Positions 9,618 to 20,019 are shown, numbered from the stretch's first letter. The stretch: DNA of 64,000 nucleotides from Kluyvera sp046569695 (GCF_046569695.1 NZ_JBKHUI010000003.1:1-64000); one strand, 5' to 3'. A program made the numbers and translations. The notes: generated by a model from the letters alone, not told the origin.

Positions 9618-9731
9618 TTAACCCGCTATTATTTATGGGTTAATTAATACTGCCATATTTATTATCACCAATGGAAAATAGATAAACATTTGTTAAACTT
9701 ATAAACGTCAGCTAGCACAAGGGAGAATAAA

Positions 9732-10142
9732 ATGAGCATTATTAAAGAGTTTCGCGAATTCGCGATGCGAGGAAATGTTGTCGATTTGGCAGTGGGTGTC
9801 ATTATTGGTGCAGCGTTTGGCAAGATTGTATCGTCTTTAGTTGCGGACATCATCATGCCGCCGCTGGGACTGCTAATTGGTGGTATTGATTTCAAACAGT
9901 TCGCGGTAACACTGCGCGACGCGCAAGGTGATGTACCGGCAGTCGTCATGCATTATGGCGTATTCATTCAGAACATCTTCGATTTTGTGATTGTTGCCTT
10001 CGCCATCTTTATGGCGATAAAACTTATCAACAAGCTTAACCGTAAGAAAGAAGAGCCAGCCGCCGCTCCTGCACCAACCAAAGAAGAAGTGCTGCTGTCT
10101 GAAATTCGTGACCTGCTGAAAGAACAGAACAACCGTTCTTAA
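9732..10142 (+). CDS. mscL: large-conductance mechanosensitive channel
   Basis: A 136-residue MscL, a homopentameric inner-membrane safety valve opened by membrane tension on osmotic downshock. The N-terminal amphipathic helix (FKEF/RGNVVDLAVG), TM1 with the glycine-rich pore (AVGVIIGAAFGKIVSSLV) and TM2 (about 77-100) are recognisable, as is the charged C-terminal helix (KEEVLLSEIRDLL). AGGGAGA precedes the ATG. The stop codon directly abuts the arfA stop on the other strand. Confidence 0.98.
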   Translation: MSIIKEFREFAMRGNVVDLAVGVIIGAAFGKIVSSLVADIIMPPLGLLIGGIDFKQFAVTLRDAQGDVPAVVMHYGVFIQNIFDFVIVAFAIFMAIKLINKLNRKKEEPAAAPAPTKEEVLLSEIRDLLKEQNNRS

Positions 10143-10358
10143 TCAGGCCGCAGAAAGCAGAAAGCCAGTGGTAAAAAAGCACATCGCTTGCTTGCCACTG
10201 GCCTCCCGCCCGTATCCTTTACAGTGTTTTTCTTTCCGTAGATAACTGCCTTTGCCTTTCTTATTTTTCTCTACGCGCTGACGAAACAGCGGATCATGTA
10301 ATAGGGCTTCAATGGCATTGTCTTTAATCTGCCCCTTCGTATGTTGATAGCGGCTCAT
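10143..10358 (-). CDS. arfA: alternative ribosome-rescue factor A
   Basis: ArfA recruits RF2 to ribosomes stalled on non-stop mRNA, as a backup for tmRNA. The 71-residue reading frame matches E. coli ArfA closely through residue 41 (MSRYQHTKGQIKDNAIEALL, then GKGSYLRK). In E. coli the mRNA is cut or terminated at a hairpin inside the gene, so the message lacks a stop and the product escapes tmRNA tagging only when tmRNA fails. A hairpin in the corresponding place is present here (separate entry). The hydrophobic C-terminal tail (FFTTGFLLSAA) would be absent from the active form. Confidence 0.93.
   Translation of the reverse strand: MSRYQHTKGQIKDNAIEALLHDPLFRQRVEKNKKGKGSYLRKEKHCKGYGREASGKQAMCFFTTGFLLSAA
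10164..10202 (-). promoter_or_regulatory. hairpin inside arfA producing the non-stop message
   Basis: In the coding direction GCCAGTGG (10202-10195) pairs with CCACTGGC (10171-10164) over a 23-base loop, followed by TTTCTGCTTTCT. It falls about 20 bases before the stop codon. By analogy with E. coli arfA it is the site of termination or RNase III cutting. This role is inferred from the homologue; only the hairpin is seen. Confidence 0.6.
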
Positions 10359-10428
10359 AACATCTCCTGATTGTCTGTTTATTACGCGGCGAGTGTAGAT
10401 CTAATTATGCAAACACTCAACTCGCATT

Positions 10429-10842
10429 TTATGATGCACCCGCACCCTCTTCCAGGATCCCAAGGATAGAACAGTGTTGGCTGCTATGCGCAGTCCCACA
10501 GCAAGCATCATTAAGTTGTTTCAGCGCCCGCTGCATCGCCTGCAATTCTTCAATTCGTGATTCTACTTCGCTCAAACGAGCCTGCACGATCCCTTTTGAC
10601 TCCTGACAGGTGTGATGAGCTGGATCCACGCGGATCGATAGCAATTCGCGGATCGACTCAAGAGTGAACCCCAGTTGTCGGGCATAGCGAATAAACTTCA
10701 GTCGTTGAAGATCGTCTGCAGTATAAAGGCGAAAGCCGCCTTCAGTGCGAATATCATGATTCATCATCTGCTGTTTTTCATAATAGCGCACGGTATCCGG
10801 CGTCACGCCGGCAAGTTTTGACAGTTCGCCAATGCGGTACAT
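10429..10842 (-). CDS. zntR: Zn(II)-responsive MerR-family regulator ZntR
   Basis: ZntR activates the Zn/Cd/Pb exporter gene zntA by untwisting its promoter. The 137-residue protein has the MerR N-terminal winged helix (YRIGELSKLAGVTPDTVRYY), a dimerisation coiled coil, and all metal ligands at the E. coli positions: Cys79, Cys114, Cys115, His119 and Cys124. zntA itself is not in the window. The gene starts two bases after the yhdN stop, so it may be transcribed with it. Confidence 0.96.
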   Translation of the reverse strand: MYRIGELSKLAGVTPDTVRYYEKQQMMNHDIRTEGGFRLYTADDLQRLKFIRYARQLGFTLESIRELLSIRVDPAHHTCQESKGIVQARLSEVESRIEELQAMQRALKQLNDACCGTAHSSQHCSILGILEEGAGAS

Positions 10843-10844
10843 AG

Positions 10845-11213
10845 CTACTCCTCGTTAATTTTACTCATCAGCTTATCGGCATAGTCACCGCGCAGAAAAT
10901 CAGTGCTTAATCCTGCTTGCTGCAACTTCAGTTCCATCAGCGCCAGCCGGCGACTTAGTTCCTGATAGCGCGCGTCTTCCCGACGAATACCTTTCAGCAA
11001 ATCGGCTAATTCAACGGCCTGCTTACGCTGCTCAAGTTCTGGAGGCAAACACCCTGCATTCTTCAGCAATCGATAGCCAGAACGCAACTCTTCGGGTACG
11101 GCTGAATCATCATCTAGCACCAGTGGTTCACCCTGACCAGGCAGGTTATCAAACTCACCTTTACGCTGCGCGTCGGTAATATGGCGTTCGGCCCATTGAT
11201 CCAGTAACCACAT
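10845..11213 (-). CDS. yhdN: DUF1992 family protein YhdN
   Basis: A 122-residue cytoplasmic protein of the DUF1992 family (related to a domain found in DNAJC28). The N-terminal block resembling WAERHITDAQRKGEFDNLPG is the conserved signature. Function is unknown. It lies between the rplQ terminator and zntR, as in E. coli. Confidence 0.92.
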   Translation of the reverse strand: MWLLDQWAERHITDAQRKGEFDNLPGQGEPLVLDDDSAVPEELRSGYRLLKNAGCLPPELEQRKQAVELADLLKGIRREDARYQELSRRLALMELKLQQAGLSTDFLRGDYADKLMSKINEE

Positions 11214-11280
11214 GCGCCTACTCCGGAGAAATGAACAGAAAAGATACGACTATTGTAGAAGGGTGGGGGGGACGGGGATA

Positions 11281-11310
11281 TAAAAAAACCCGCCGAGGCG
11301 GGTTTTTTTA
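11281..11310 (-). terminator. intrinsic terminator of the alpha operon
   Basis: A perfect 13-base-pair stem, AAAAAAACCCGCC (11282-11294) with GGCGGGTTTTTTT (11297-11309), sits just downstream of rplQ. It has T-runs on both strands and could work in either direction. Confidence 0.92.
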
Positions 11311-11322
11311 CTTTACTACAGA

Positions 11323-11709
11323 TTACTCTGCAGCTGCTTCTGCTTTCGATTCTGAACGATCAACCAGCTCGATGTAAGCCATCGGCGCGTTGTCGCCTGC
11401 ACGGAAGCCACACTTCAGAATACGAGTGTAACCACCGGTACGGCTCGCGAAACGCGGGCCCAGTTCGTTAAACAGTTTTGCCACGATCTCGTTATCACGA
11501 GTACGGGCGAATGCCAGACGACGATTAGCAACGCTATCAGTCTTGGCAAGAGTAATCAGCGGCTCAACTACGCGACGCAGTTCTTTCGCTTTAGGCAGGG
11601 TCGTCTTGATGATTTCATGACGAACCAGTGAACCTGCCATGTTGCGGAACATAGCCTGGCGATGGCTGCTGTTGCGGTTCAGTTGACGACCACTCTTACG
11701 ATGGCGCAT
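11323..11709 (-). CDS. rplQ: 50S ribosomal protein L17
   Basis: A 128-residue protein, nearly identical to E. coli L17 over the conserved core (MRHRKSGRQLNRNSSHRQAM at the N-terminus). It lies near the polypeptide exit tunnel of the large subunit. It is the last gene of the alpha operon, 40 bases after rpoA and just before the operon terminator. The C-terminal tail is acidic and Ala-rich, as in relatives. Confidence 0.98.
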   Translation of the reverse strand: MRHRKSGRQLNRNSSHRQAMFRNMAGSLVRHEIIKTTLPKAKELRRVVEPLITLAKTDSVANRRLAFARTRDNEIVAKLFNELGPRFASRTGGYTRILKCGFRAGDNAPMAYIELVDRSESKAEAAAE

Positions 11710-11749
11710 GACCTTATCCTTCTCAGTAAAACCTTAACCTGTGATCCGG

Positions 11750-12739
11750 TTACTCGTCAGCAATGCTTGCCGGCGGCCAATTTTCCAGGCGCATGCCCAG
11801 AGAAAGACCACGTGAGGCCAGCACGTCTTTAATCTCGGTAAGAGATTTTTTACCCAGGTTAGGCGTCTTAAGAAGCTCAACCTCGGTACGCTGTACCAGA
11901 TCACCGATATAGTGGATAGCTTCTGCCTTGAGGCAGTTAGCAGAGCGGACAGTCAATTCCAGATCGTCAACAGGGCGCAGCAGGATCGGATCGAATTCTG
12001 GTTTCTCTTCTTTCACTTCCGGTTGACGTACATCACGTAAGTCAACGAAAGCTTCCAGTTGTTCTGCCAGGATGGTTGCCGCACGACGAATCGCCTCTTC
12101 AGGATCGATTGTGCCGTTGGTTTCCATTTCGATGACCAGCTTGTCCAGGTCGGTACGCTGTTCTACACGCGCTGCTTCAACATTGTAGGCAATACGCTCT
12201 ACAGGGCTGTAGCATGCGTCGACCAACAGACGGCCGATCGGGCGCTCATCTTCTTCCGAATGAATTCGGGCAGAAGCCGGCACATAACCGCGACCGCGCT
12301 GAACTTTGATACGCATGCTGATAGCTGCGTTCTCATCGGTCAGGTGGCAGATCACGTGCTGCGGCTTGACGATTTCGACATCACCATCATGGGTGATATC
12401 GGCTGCGGTCACAGGGCCAATGCCAGATTTATTCAAGGTAAGAATAACTTCATCTTTACCCTGAACTCTCACCGCCAGCCCTTTCAGGTTGAGCAGGATT
12501 TCAAGGATATCTTCCTGAACGCCTTCTTTGGTGCTGTACTCATGAAGTACACCATCAATCTCAACCTCGGTCACCGCGCAACCCGGCATCGATGAGAGCA
12601 GAATACGGCGCAGTGCGTTACCCAGAGTATGGCCAAAGCCACGCTCTAAAGGCTCAAGGGTCACCTTGGCGTGCGTCGAACTCACTTGCTCGATATCTAC
12701 CAGGCGCGGTTTTAGAAACTCTGTCACAGAACCCTGCAT
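11750..12739 (-). CDS. rpoA: RNA polymerase subunit alpha
   Basis: A 329-residue alpha subunit, the same length as in E. coli. The N-terminal domain (about 1-235) dimerises and nucleates beta/beta' assembly. The C-terminal domain (about 249-329) binds UP elements and activators and contains Arg265 in [11 protein letters not shown]. It contacts CRP, which is also encoded here. The gene lies between rpsD and rplQ in the alpha operon. Confidence 0.99.
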
Positions 12740-12764
12740 TGTGTCCTCTCTTTGGTACTAAGCT

Positions 12765-13385
12765 TTACTTGGAGTAAAGCTCGACGATCAGGTGTTCGTT
12801 AATGTCCGCAGACAGATCAGAACGCTCAGGCTGACGCTTGAACGTGCCTTCCATCTTGCCAGCATCAACTTCCAGCCAGGTTGGCTTTTCACGCTGTTCA
12901 GCCAGCTCCAGAGCGGCTTTAACGCGAGATTGCTTTTTCGCTTTCTCACGGATGCTAACAACGTCATTCGCTTTAACCTGATAAGAAGCGATGTTAACAA
13001 CACGACCGTTTACCATGACTGCTTTATGGCTAACCAGCTGACGTGCTTCTGCACGAGTGGCGCCAAAGCCCATACGGTATACTACGTTGTCCAGACGACC
13101 TTCCAGCAGAGCCAACAGGTTTTCACCGGTGTTGCCTTTCAGACGTGCTGCTTCTTTGTAATAGTTACGGAACTGACGCTCCAGCACGCCGTAGGTACGA
13201 CGAACTTTTTGCTTTTCACGCAACTGCACACCATAGTCAGACAGACGCGGTTTACGCGCACCGTGCTGGCCAGGAGCTTGTTCAATTTTACACTTGGTAT
13301 CGATCGCGCGAACGCCAGACTTAAGGAATAAGTCGGTGCCCTCACGACGGCTCAGCTTGAGCTTAGGACCCAAATATCTTGCCAT
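12765..13385 (-). CDS. rpsD: 30S ribosomal protein S4
   Basis: A 206-residue primary binder of the 16S rRNA 5' domain. In E. coli S4 also represses translation of the alpha operon by binding a pseudoknot in the rpsM leader and is a transcription antitermination factor. The N-terminal Cys-containing region (IDTKCKIEQAPGQHG) and the S4 RNA-binding domain (about 96-157, RLDNVVYRMGF) are clear. It lies between rpsK and rpoA. Confidence 0.99.
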   Translation of the reverse strand: MARYLGPKLKLSRREGTDLFLKSGVRAIDTKCKIEQAPGQHGARKPRLSDYGVQLREKQKVRRTYGVLERQFRNYYKEAARLKGNTGENLLALLEGRLDNVVYRMGFGATRAEARQLVSHKAVMVNGRVVNIASYQVKANDVVSIREKAKKQSRVKAALELAEQREKPTWLEVDAGKMEGTFKRQPERSDLSADINEHLIVELYSK

Positions 13386-13418
13386 TTTCTTTCTCCAACA
13401 AACCTGGAAAACGAAGCG

Positions 13419-13808
13419 TTATACGCGACGTTTCTTCGGCGGACGACAACCGTTATGAGGGATCGGAGTCACATCAGTAATATTAGTGATGCGGAAACCA
13501 GCGGCGTTCAGAGCACGAATAGTAGATTCGCGGCCTGGACCCGGACCTTTAACCATAACTTCCAGATTCTTGATGCCGTATTCTTTAACGGCGTCAGCGC
13601 AACGCTCTGCTGCAACCTGAGCTGCAAACGGAGTGGATTTACGCGAACCACGGAAACCGGAACCACCGGCTGTTGCCCAACCCAGCGCATTACCCTGACG
13701 ATCGGTAATAGTTACGATGGTGTTGTTAAAAGAAGCATGGATATGAGCCACGCCATCAGAGACTTGTTTTCTTACACGCTTACGTGCACGAACTGGTGCC
13801 TTTGCCAT
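13419..13808 (-). CDS. rpsK: 30S ribosomal protein S11
   Basis: A 129-residue platform protein next to the E site, contacting S6/S18 and the mRNA 5' region. The conserved C-terminal block [13 protein letters not shown] and the glycine-rich [16 protein letters not shown] segment are present. It lies 16 bases downstream of rpsM and 33 bases upstream of rpsD in the alpha operon. Confidence 0.99.
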
Positions 13809-13824
13809 TATTCAATCACCCCGA

Positions 13825-14181
13825 TTATTTCTTGATCGGTTTGCGCGGACCCTTACGGGTACGTGCGTTGGTCTTGGTACGCTGGCCGCGAACCGGGAGA
13901 CCACGACGATGACGCAAACCGCGATAGCAACCAAGATCCATCAGGCGCTTGATGCTCATGCTAATTTCACGGCGCAGATCACCTTCAACGACAAATTTGG
14001 CAACTTCGTCACGCAGCGTGTCGATTTGTCCTTCAGACAGCTCACTGATCTTAACATTTTCAGCGATACCCGCAGCAGCCAGGATGGCTTTAGAACGGGT
14101 CTTGCCGACGCCATAGATCGAGGTTAACGCGATCACAGCATGTTTCTGATCAGGAATGTTAATGCCTGCTATACGGGCCAC
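13825..14181 (-). CDS. rpsM: 30S ribosomal protein S13
   Basis: A 118-residue head protein of the small subunit that forms inter-subunit bridges and contacts the P-site tRNA through its basic C-terminal tail (TKTNARTRKGPRKPIKK). The start (MARIAGINIPDQKHAV) has a GGAGTG ribosome site. It is the first gene of the alpha operon, and its leader is the expected S4 repressor target. Confidence 0.99.
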   Translation of the reverse strand: MARIAGINIPDQKHAVIALTSIYGVGKTRSKAILAAAGIAENVKISELSEGQIDTLRDEVAKFVVEGDLRREISMSIKRLMDLGCYRGLRHRRGLPVRGQRTKTNARTRKGPRKPIKK

Positions 14182-14274
14182 TATGCACTCCTACTATTTA
14201 ATATGTACGCACCATGCTGAAAAGCCCGTTTTCAGGATACTCAAATGGAAACGTACAGACATACAAAAGATTGG
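14182..14274 (-). promoter_or_regulatory. alpha-operon leader, expected S4 translational operator
   Basis: This is the leader between the alpha promoter and rpsM. In minus-strand order it contains a CTGAAAACGGGCTTTTCAG hairpin just upstream of the ribosome site. In E. coli this region folds into the pseudoknot bound by S4. The pseudoknot pairing was not verified here, so the role is inferred from position and homology. Confidence 0.65.
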
Positions 14275-14280
14275 CTGGCT

Positions 14281-14309
14281 AATCTAGCCAGCTCAACCCA
14301 ACTTTGCAA
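14281..14309 (-). promoter_or_regulatory. alpha operon promoter
   Basis: Minus-strand TTGCAA (14304-14309), 17-base spacer, TAGATT (14281-14286). It lies between rpmJ and rpsM, the position of the alpha operon promoter in E. coli. Read-through from the spc operon is also expected. Confidence 0.75.
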
Positions 14310-14327
14310 GAAAAATATGCGAATAAA

Positions 14328-15807
<1,480 letters not shown>

Positions 15808-15814
15808 CTGCTAC

Positions 15815-16249
15815 TTATTCCTCGATTTTACCGCCAGCAGCTTCGATAGCAGCACGAGCGCCTTTAGTAACACGCAGGCCACGAACAGTTACCGGGGTAG
15901 AAACCTCACCAGACAGGATCACTTTCGCGAACTCGATCTGAATACCGATAATGTTAGCTGCTTTCAGCGTGTTCAGGTCAACAATACCGCCTTCCACTTT
16001 CGCCAGGTCAGACAGACGGACTTCCGCTGTAATCGCTGATTTGCGAGAAGTGAAGCCGAACTTCGGCAGACGACGGTACAGTGGCATCTGGCCACCCTCG
16101 AAACCACGACGTACGCCACCGCCAGAACGAGATTTCTGACCTTTGTGACCACGACCGCCGGTTTTACCGAGGCCAGAACCGATACCACGACCCAGACGGC
16201 GACCCGCCTTTTTAGAGCCTTCGGCCGGAGACAGAGTATTTAAACGCAT
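15815..16249 (-). CDS. rplO: 50S ribosomal protein L15
   Basis: A 144-residue late-assembly protein of the large subunit. The Gly/Arg-rich N-terminal extension (RRLGRGIGSGLGKTGGRGHK) threads into 23S rRNA and a globular L18e/L15 domain follows. It lies three bases after rpmD and just upstream of secY, the usual spc order. Confidence 0.99.
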   Translation of the reverse strand: MRLNTLSPAEGSKKAGRRLGRGIGSGLGKTGGRGHKGQKSRSGGGVRRGFEGGQMPLYRRLPKFGFTSRKSAITAEVRLSDLAKVEGGIVDLNTLKAANIIGIQIEFAKVILSGEVSTPVTVRGLRVTKGARAAIEAAGGKIEE

Positions 16250-16252
16250 CTC

Positions 16253-16432
16253 TTACTCCTCAACTTTAACCATGAAGTAAACCGCGTTGACCATACCACG
16301 AACAGCAGGAGTATCCTCGCGTTCTACGGTGTGACCAATACGACGCAGACCCAGGCCAAGCAGCGTTGCCTTGTGTTTCGGCAGACGACCGATTGCACTG
16401 CGGGTTTGAGTAATTTTAATAGTCTTTGCCAT
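16253..16432 (-). CDS. rpmD: 50S ribosomal protein L30
   Basis: A 59-residue protein whose translation begins MAKTIKITQTRSAIGRLPKH and ends YFMVKVEE before TAA. It differs from E. coli L30 at only a few positions near the C-terminus. It binds the large subunit near 5S rRNA. It is packed three bases from both rpsE and rplO. Confidence 0.97.
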   Translation of the reverse strand: MAKTIKITQTRSAIGRLPKHKATLLGLGLRRIGHTVEREDTPAVRGMVNAVYFMVKVEE

Positions 16433-16435
16433 GGT

Positions 16436-16939
16436 TTATTTCCCCAGAATTTCTTCAACGGATTTACCACGCTTGGCAGCGACCATTTCCGGAGATTTCA
16501 TATTTTCCAGACCGTCGATAGTTGCACGAACCACGTTAATCGGGTTGGTGGAACCATACGCTTTAGCCAGAACGTTACGAACCCCAGCGACTTCCAGGAC
16601 GGCGCGCATTGCACCACCGGCGATGATACCGGTACCTTCAGAAGCCGGCTGCATGAATACACGAGAACCCGTGTGAGTACCCTTAACTGGGTGCTGCAGG
16701 GTGCCGGTATTCAGCGCGACGTTAATCATATTGCGACGGGCTTTTTCCATCGCTTTCTGGATCGCTGCTGGAACTTCACGCGCTTTACCGTAACCAAAAC
16801 CAACGCGACCGTTACCATCACCAACTACAGTCAGAGCTGTGAAGGAGAAAATACGACCACCTTTAACGGTTTTAGATACGCGGTTTACCGCGATCAGCTT
16901 TTCCTGCAGTTCGCCAGCTTGTTTTTCGATGTGAGCCAT
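16436..16939 (-). CDS. rpsE: 30S ribosomal protein S5
   Basis: A 167-residue protein with an N-terminal double-stranded-RNA-binding domain and a C-terminal S5 domain, acting at the mRNA entry site and in decoding fidelity. The loop KTVKGGRIFSFTALTVVGDG, where spectinomycin-resistance changes occur in E. coli, shows the wild-type sequence. It lies in the spc operon between rplR and rpmD. Confidence 0.99.
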   Translation of the reverse strand: MAHIEKQAGELQEKLIAVNRVSKTVKGGRIFSFTALTVVGDGNGRVGFGYGKAREVPAAIQKAMEKARRNMINVALNTGTLQHPVKGTHTGSRVFMQPASEGTGIIAGGAMRAVLEVAGVRNVLAKAYGSTNPINVVRATIDGLENMKSPEMVAAKRGKSVEEILGK

Positions 16940-16953
16940 CTTACACCTCTACC

Positions 16954-17316
<363 letters not shown>

Positions 17317-17850
17317 TTACTTCTTCTTAGCCTCTTTGGTACGCACGACTTCGTCGGCGTAACGAACACCCTTGCCTTTATAAGGCTCAGGACGACGGTA
17401 GGCGCGCAGATCCGCTGCTACCTGGCCGATCACCTGCTTATCAGCGCCTTTCAGCACGATTTCAGTTTGAGTCGGACATTCAGCAGTAATACCTGCAGGC
17501 AGCTGATGCTCAACAGGGTGAGAGAAGCCTAAAGACAGGCTTACTGCATTCCCTTTGATCGCTGCACGATAACCTACACCAACCAGCTGTAACTTCTTAG
17601 TGAAGCCTTCGGTAACACCGACAACCATTGCGTTAAGCAGGGCACGCGCGGTACCAGCCTGAGCCCAACCGTCTACGTAACCATCACGTGGACCGAAAGT
17701 CAGAGCATTATCTGCATGTTTAACTTCAACAGCATCGTTGAGAGTACGAGTCAGCTCGCCGTTCTTACCTTTGATCGTAATAACCTGACCGTTGATTTTT
17801 ACATCAACGCCGGCAGGAACAACGACCGGTGCTTTAGCAACACGAGACAT
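17317..17850 (-). CDS. rplF: 50S ribosomal protein L6
   Basis: A 177-residue protein with two tandem L6 domains (about 1-80 and 85-177), located near the sarcin-ricin loop where elongation factors bind. The C-terminal RRPEPYKGKGVRYADE block is diagnostic. The start, MSRVAKAPV, has a GGAGG ribosome site. It is part of the spc operon between rpsH and rplR. Confidence 0.99.
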   Translation of the reverse strand: MSRVAKAPVVVPAGVDVKINGQVITIKGKNGELTRTLNDAVEVKHADNALTFGPRDGYVDGWAQAGTARALLNAMVVGVTEGFTKKLQLVGVGYRAAIKGNAVSLSLGFSHPVEHQLPAGITAECPTQTEIVLKGADKQVIGQVAADLRAYRRPEPYKGKGVRYADEVVRTKEAKKK

Positions 17851-17862
17851 TTTTTCCTCCGA

Positions 17863-18255
17863 TTAGGCTACGTAGCAGATAATTTCGCCACCAAGACCAG
17901 CCTGGCGCGCTGCACGATCAGTCATAACACCTTTAGAGGTAGAAACAACCGCGATACCCATGCCAGCCATAACTTTTGGCAGCTCGTCTTTGCGCTTATA
18001 AATACGCAGACCTGGGCGACTAACACGCTGAATGCTTTCTACAACAGCTTTACCCTGGAAATACTTAAGAGTAAGTTCCAGTTCCGGCTTGGTGTCGCCT
18101 TCAACTTTAAAATCTTCAATAAAACCTTCTTCCTTCAGCACGTTGGCAATTGCCACTTTCAGCTTGGAGGAAGGCATGGTGACCGCAGCTTTATTCGCGG
18201 CCTGACCGTTACGGATACGGGTCAGCATATCCGCGATCGGATCTTGCATGCTCAT
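17863..18255 (-). CDS. rpsH: 30S ribosomal protein S8
   Basis: A 130-residue primary binder of the 16S central domain. In E. coli S8 is also the translational repressor of the spc operon, binding mRNA at the start of rplE. The N-terminal MQDPIADMLTRIRNGQ and the C-terminal GGEIICYVA motifs are conserved. It lies between rpsN and rplF. Confidence 0.99.
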   Translation of the reverse strand: MSMQDPIADMLTRIRNGQAANKAAVTMPSSKLKVAIANVLKEEGFIEDFKVEGDTKPELELTLKYFQGKAVVESIQRVSRPGLRIYKRKDELPKVMAGMGIAVVSTSKGVMTDRAARQAGLGGEIICYVA

Positions 18256-18285
18256 CTGTCTTTACTCCCGTGATTCAATTGGTAA

Positions 18286-18591
18286 TTACCAGCTAGCCTT
18301 TTTCAAGCCTGGTACTTCACCGCGCATAGCGGCTTCACGAAGCTTGATACGGCTCAACCCGAACTTGCCCACATAGCCATGCGGACGACCAGTTTGACGG
18401 CAGCGTTTACGCTGACGAGACGGGCTGGAATCACGCGGCAGAGACTGCAGCTTCAGAACAGCATTCCAACGATCTTCGTCGGTTGCGTTCACATCAGAGA
18501 TGATAGCTTTGAGTTCAGCGCGTTTAGCGAAGAATTTATCAGCTAAAGCTACGCGCTTTACTTCGCGTGCTTTCATTGATTGCTTAGCCAT
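18286..18591 (-). CDS. rpsN: 30S ribosomal protein S14
   Basis: A 101-residue S14 of the zinc-free (C-minus) type. The region RCRQTGRPHGYVGKFGLSRI lacks the CxxC pairs of the zinc-binding form. It assembles late in the 30S head. It follows rplE by 14 bases and precedes rpsH by 30 bases in the spc operon. Confidence 0.99.
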   Translation of the reverse strand: MAKQSMKAREVKRVALADKFFAKRAELKAIISDVNATDEDRWNAVLKLQSLPRDSSPSRQRKRCRQTGRPHGYVGKFGLSRIKLREAAMRGEVPGLKKASW

Positions 18592-18605
18592 TCAGTAACC
18601 CTACC

Positions 18606-19145
18606 TTACTTGCGGAACGGGAAGTCAAAGGCAGCCAGCAGAGCACGGCCTTCTTCGTCAGATTTCGCAGTAGTGGTGATGGTAATATCCAAACCACGTA
18701 CGCGGTCGACTTTATCGTAGTCGATTTCTGGGAAGATGATCTGCTCACGGACACCCATGCTGTAGTTACCACGGCCGTCGAATGACTTAGCGGACAAGCC
18801 ACGGAAGTCACGGATACGTGGTACAGCAATAGTGATCAGGCGCTCAAAGAACTCCCACATGCGTTCGCCACGCAGAGTTACTTTACAGCCGATCGGATAG
18901 CCCTGACGGATTTTGAAGCCTGCAACTGATTTGCGTGCTTTGGTGATCAACGGCTTTTGACCGGAGATTGCTGTCAGATCAGCTGCTGCGTTATCCAGCA
19001 GTTTCTTGTCAGCGATCGCTTCACCAACACCCATGTTCAGGGTGATCTTCTCGACCCGAGGGACTTGCATGACAGAATTGTAGTTAAACTCAGACATGAG
19101 TTTAGCGACTACTTCGTCTTTGTAGTAATCATGCAGTTTCGCCAT
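18606..19145 (-). CDS. rplE: 50S ribosomal protein L5
   Basis: A 179-residue 5S rRNA-binding protein that also contacts the P-site tRNA. The signature segment ITKARKSVAGFKIRQGYPIG is present. The start region of this gene is the expected S8 operator that shuts down the spc operon, an inference from E. coli. It lies 14 bases after rplX. Confidence 0.99.
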   Translation of the reverse strand: MAKLHDYYKDEVVAKLMSEFNYNSVMQVPRVEKITLNMGVGEAIADKKLLDNAAADLTAISGQKPLITKARKSVAGFKIRQGYPIGCKVTLRGERMWEFFERLITIAVPRIRDFRGLSAKSFDGRGNYSMGVREQIIFPEIDYDKVDRVRGLDITITTTAKSDEEGRALLAAFDFPFRK

Positions 19146-19159
19146 CGTACTACTCCAAA

Positions 19160-19474
19160 TTACTTGATAGTTTCGCTGTTAGACTTGAAGAAACGGACTT
19201 TTTTGCCGTCTTCGAATCTAAAGCCTACACGGTCAGCCTTGCCGGTAGCCGCGTTGAACAGTGCAATGTTAGAGATCTGAATAGCTGCTTCTTTCTCTAC
19301 AATGCCGCCTGGTTGGTTCAGAGCCGGAACCGGCTTCTGGTGTTTCTTAACCAGGTTGATACCTTCAACGATAACCTTGCCGGAAGACAAGACATTCTTA
19401 ACTTTACCGCGTTTACCTTTATCTTTACCGGTTAACACGATAACTTCGTCATCACGACGGATTTTCGCTGCCAT
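19160..19474 (-). CDS. rplX: 50S ribosomal protein L24
   Basis: A 104-residue assembly initiator of the 50S subunit, with an N-terminal KOW domain (DDEVIVLTGKDKGKRGKVKN). It lies at the exit side of the large subunit. It is located ten bases after rplN in the spc operon. Confidence 0.99.
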   Translation of the reverse strand: MAAKIRRDDEVIVLTGKDKGKRGKVKNVLSSGKVIVEGINLVKKHQKPVPALNQPGGIVEKEAAIQISNIALFNAATGKADRVGFRFEDGKKVRFFKSNSETIK

Positions 19475-19484
19475 GATTCGCTCC

Positions 19485-19856
19485 TTAGAGTACTTCTGGT
19501 GCCAGAGAGATAATTTTCATGAACTTCTCGTTACGAAGTTCACGAGTTACCGGCCCAAAAATACGCGTACCGATAGGTTGCTCGCTGTTATTGTTTAAAA
19601 TAACGCATGCATTACCATCGAAGCGAATGACAGAACCGTCCGGGCGACGAACACCCTTCTTGGTGCGCACCACTACCGCCTTCAGCACATCACCTTTTTT
19701 GACCTTACCACGTGGAATTGCTTCCTTGATGGTGATCTTGATGATGTCGCCTACGCCTGCGTAGCGACGGTGCGAGCCACCCAGAACCTTGATACACATT
19801 ACGCGACGTGCACCGGAGTTGTCGGCGACGTTCAGCATAGTCTGTTCTTGGATCAT
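19485..19856 (-). CDS. rplN: 50S ribosomal protein L14
   Basis: A 123-residue protein forming inter-subunit bridges near the factor-binding site. The N-terminal [19 protein letters not shown] and the central [15 protein letters not shown] signatures are clear. It is the first gene of the spc operon, preceded by its own promoter region. The ribosome site is GGAG, about ten bases upstream. Confidence 0.99.
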
Positions 19857-19933
19857 TTTAGTGCTCCGCTAATGTCAACTACTACTGAGACCCGAATTCA
19901 GGTCGTTAAAAAGCCCCATATCGAGGGCGCAGC

Positions 19934-19964
19934 ATTATAACACCGCTTCAACGATAAGGGTAGA
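19934..19964 (-). promoter_or_regulatory. spc operon promoter
   Basis: A perfect minus-strand TATAAT (19934-19939) is followed by the GC-rich stretch GCTGCGCCC. The whole segment (ATCGTTGAAGCGGTGTTATA) closely resembles the E. coli spc promoter, one of the strongest ribosomal promoters. The -35 is poorly defined. It starts directly after the S10 operon terminator. Confidence 0.75.
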
Positions 19965-19998
19965 AAAAATAAACGGCTCATCGCTGAGCCGTTTATTC
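19962..19998 (-). terminator. S10 operon terminator
   Basis: A 13-base-pair perfect stem, AATAAACGGCTCA (19968-19980) with TGAGCCGTTTATT (19985-19997), loop TCGC, followed on the minus strand by a T-run. It separates rpsQ from the spc promoter. Confidence 0.92.
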
Positions 19999-20019
19999 GT
20001 ATCGAGAACGAGTACTGTA

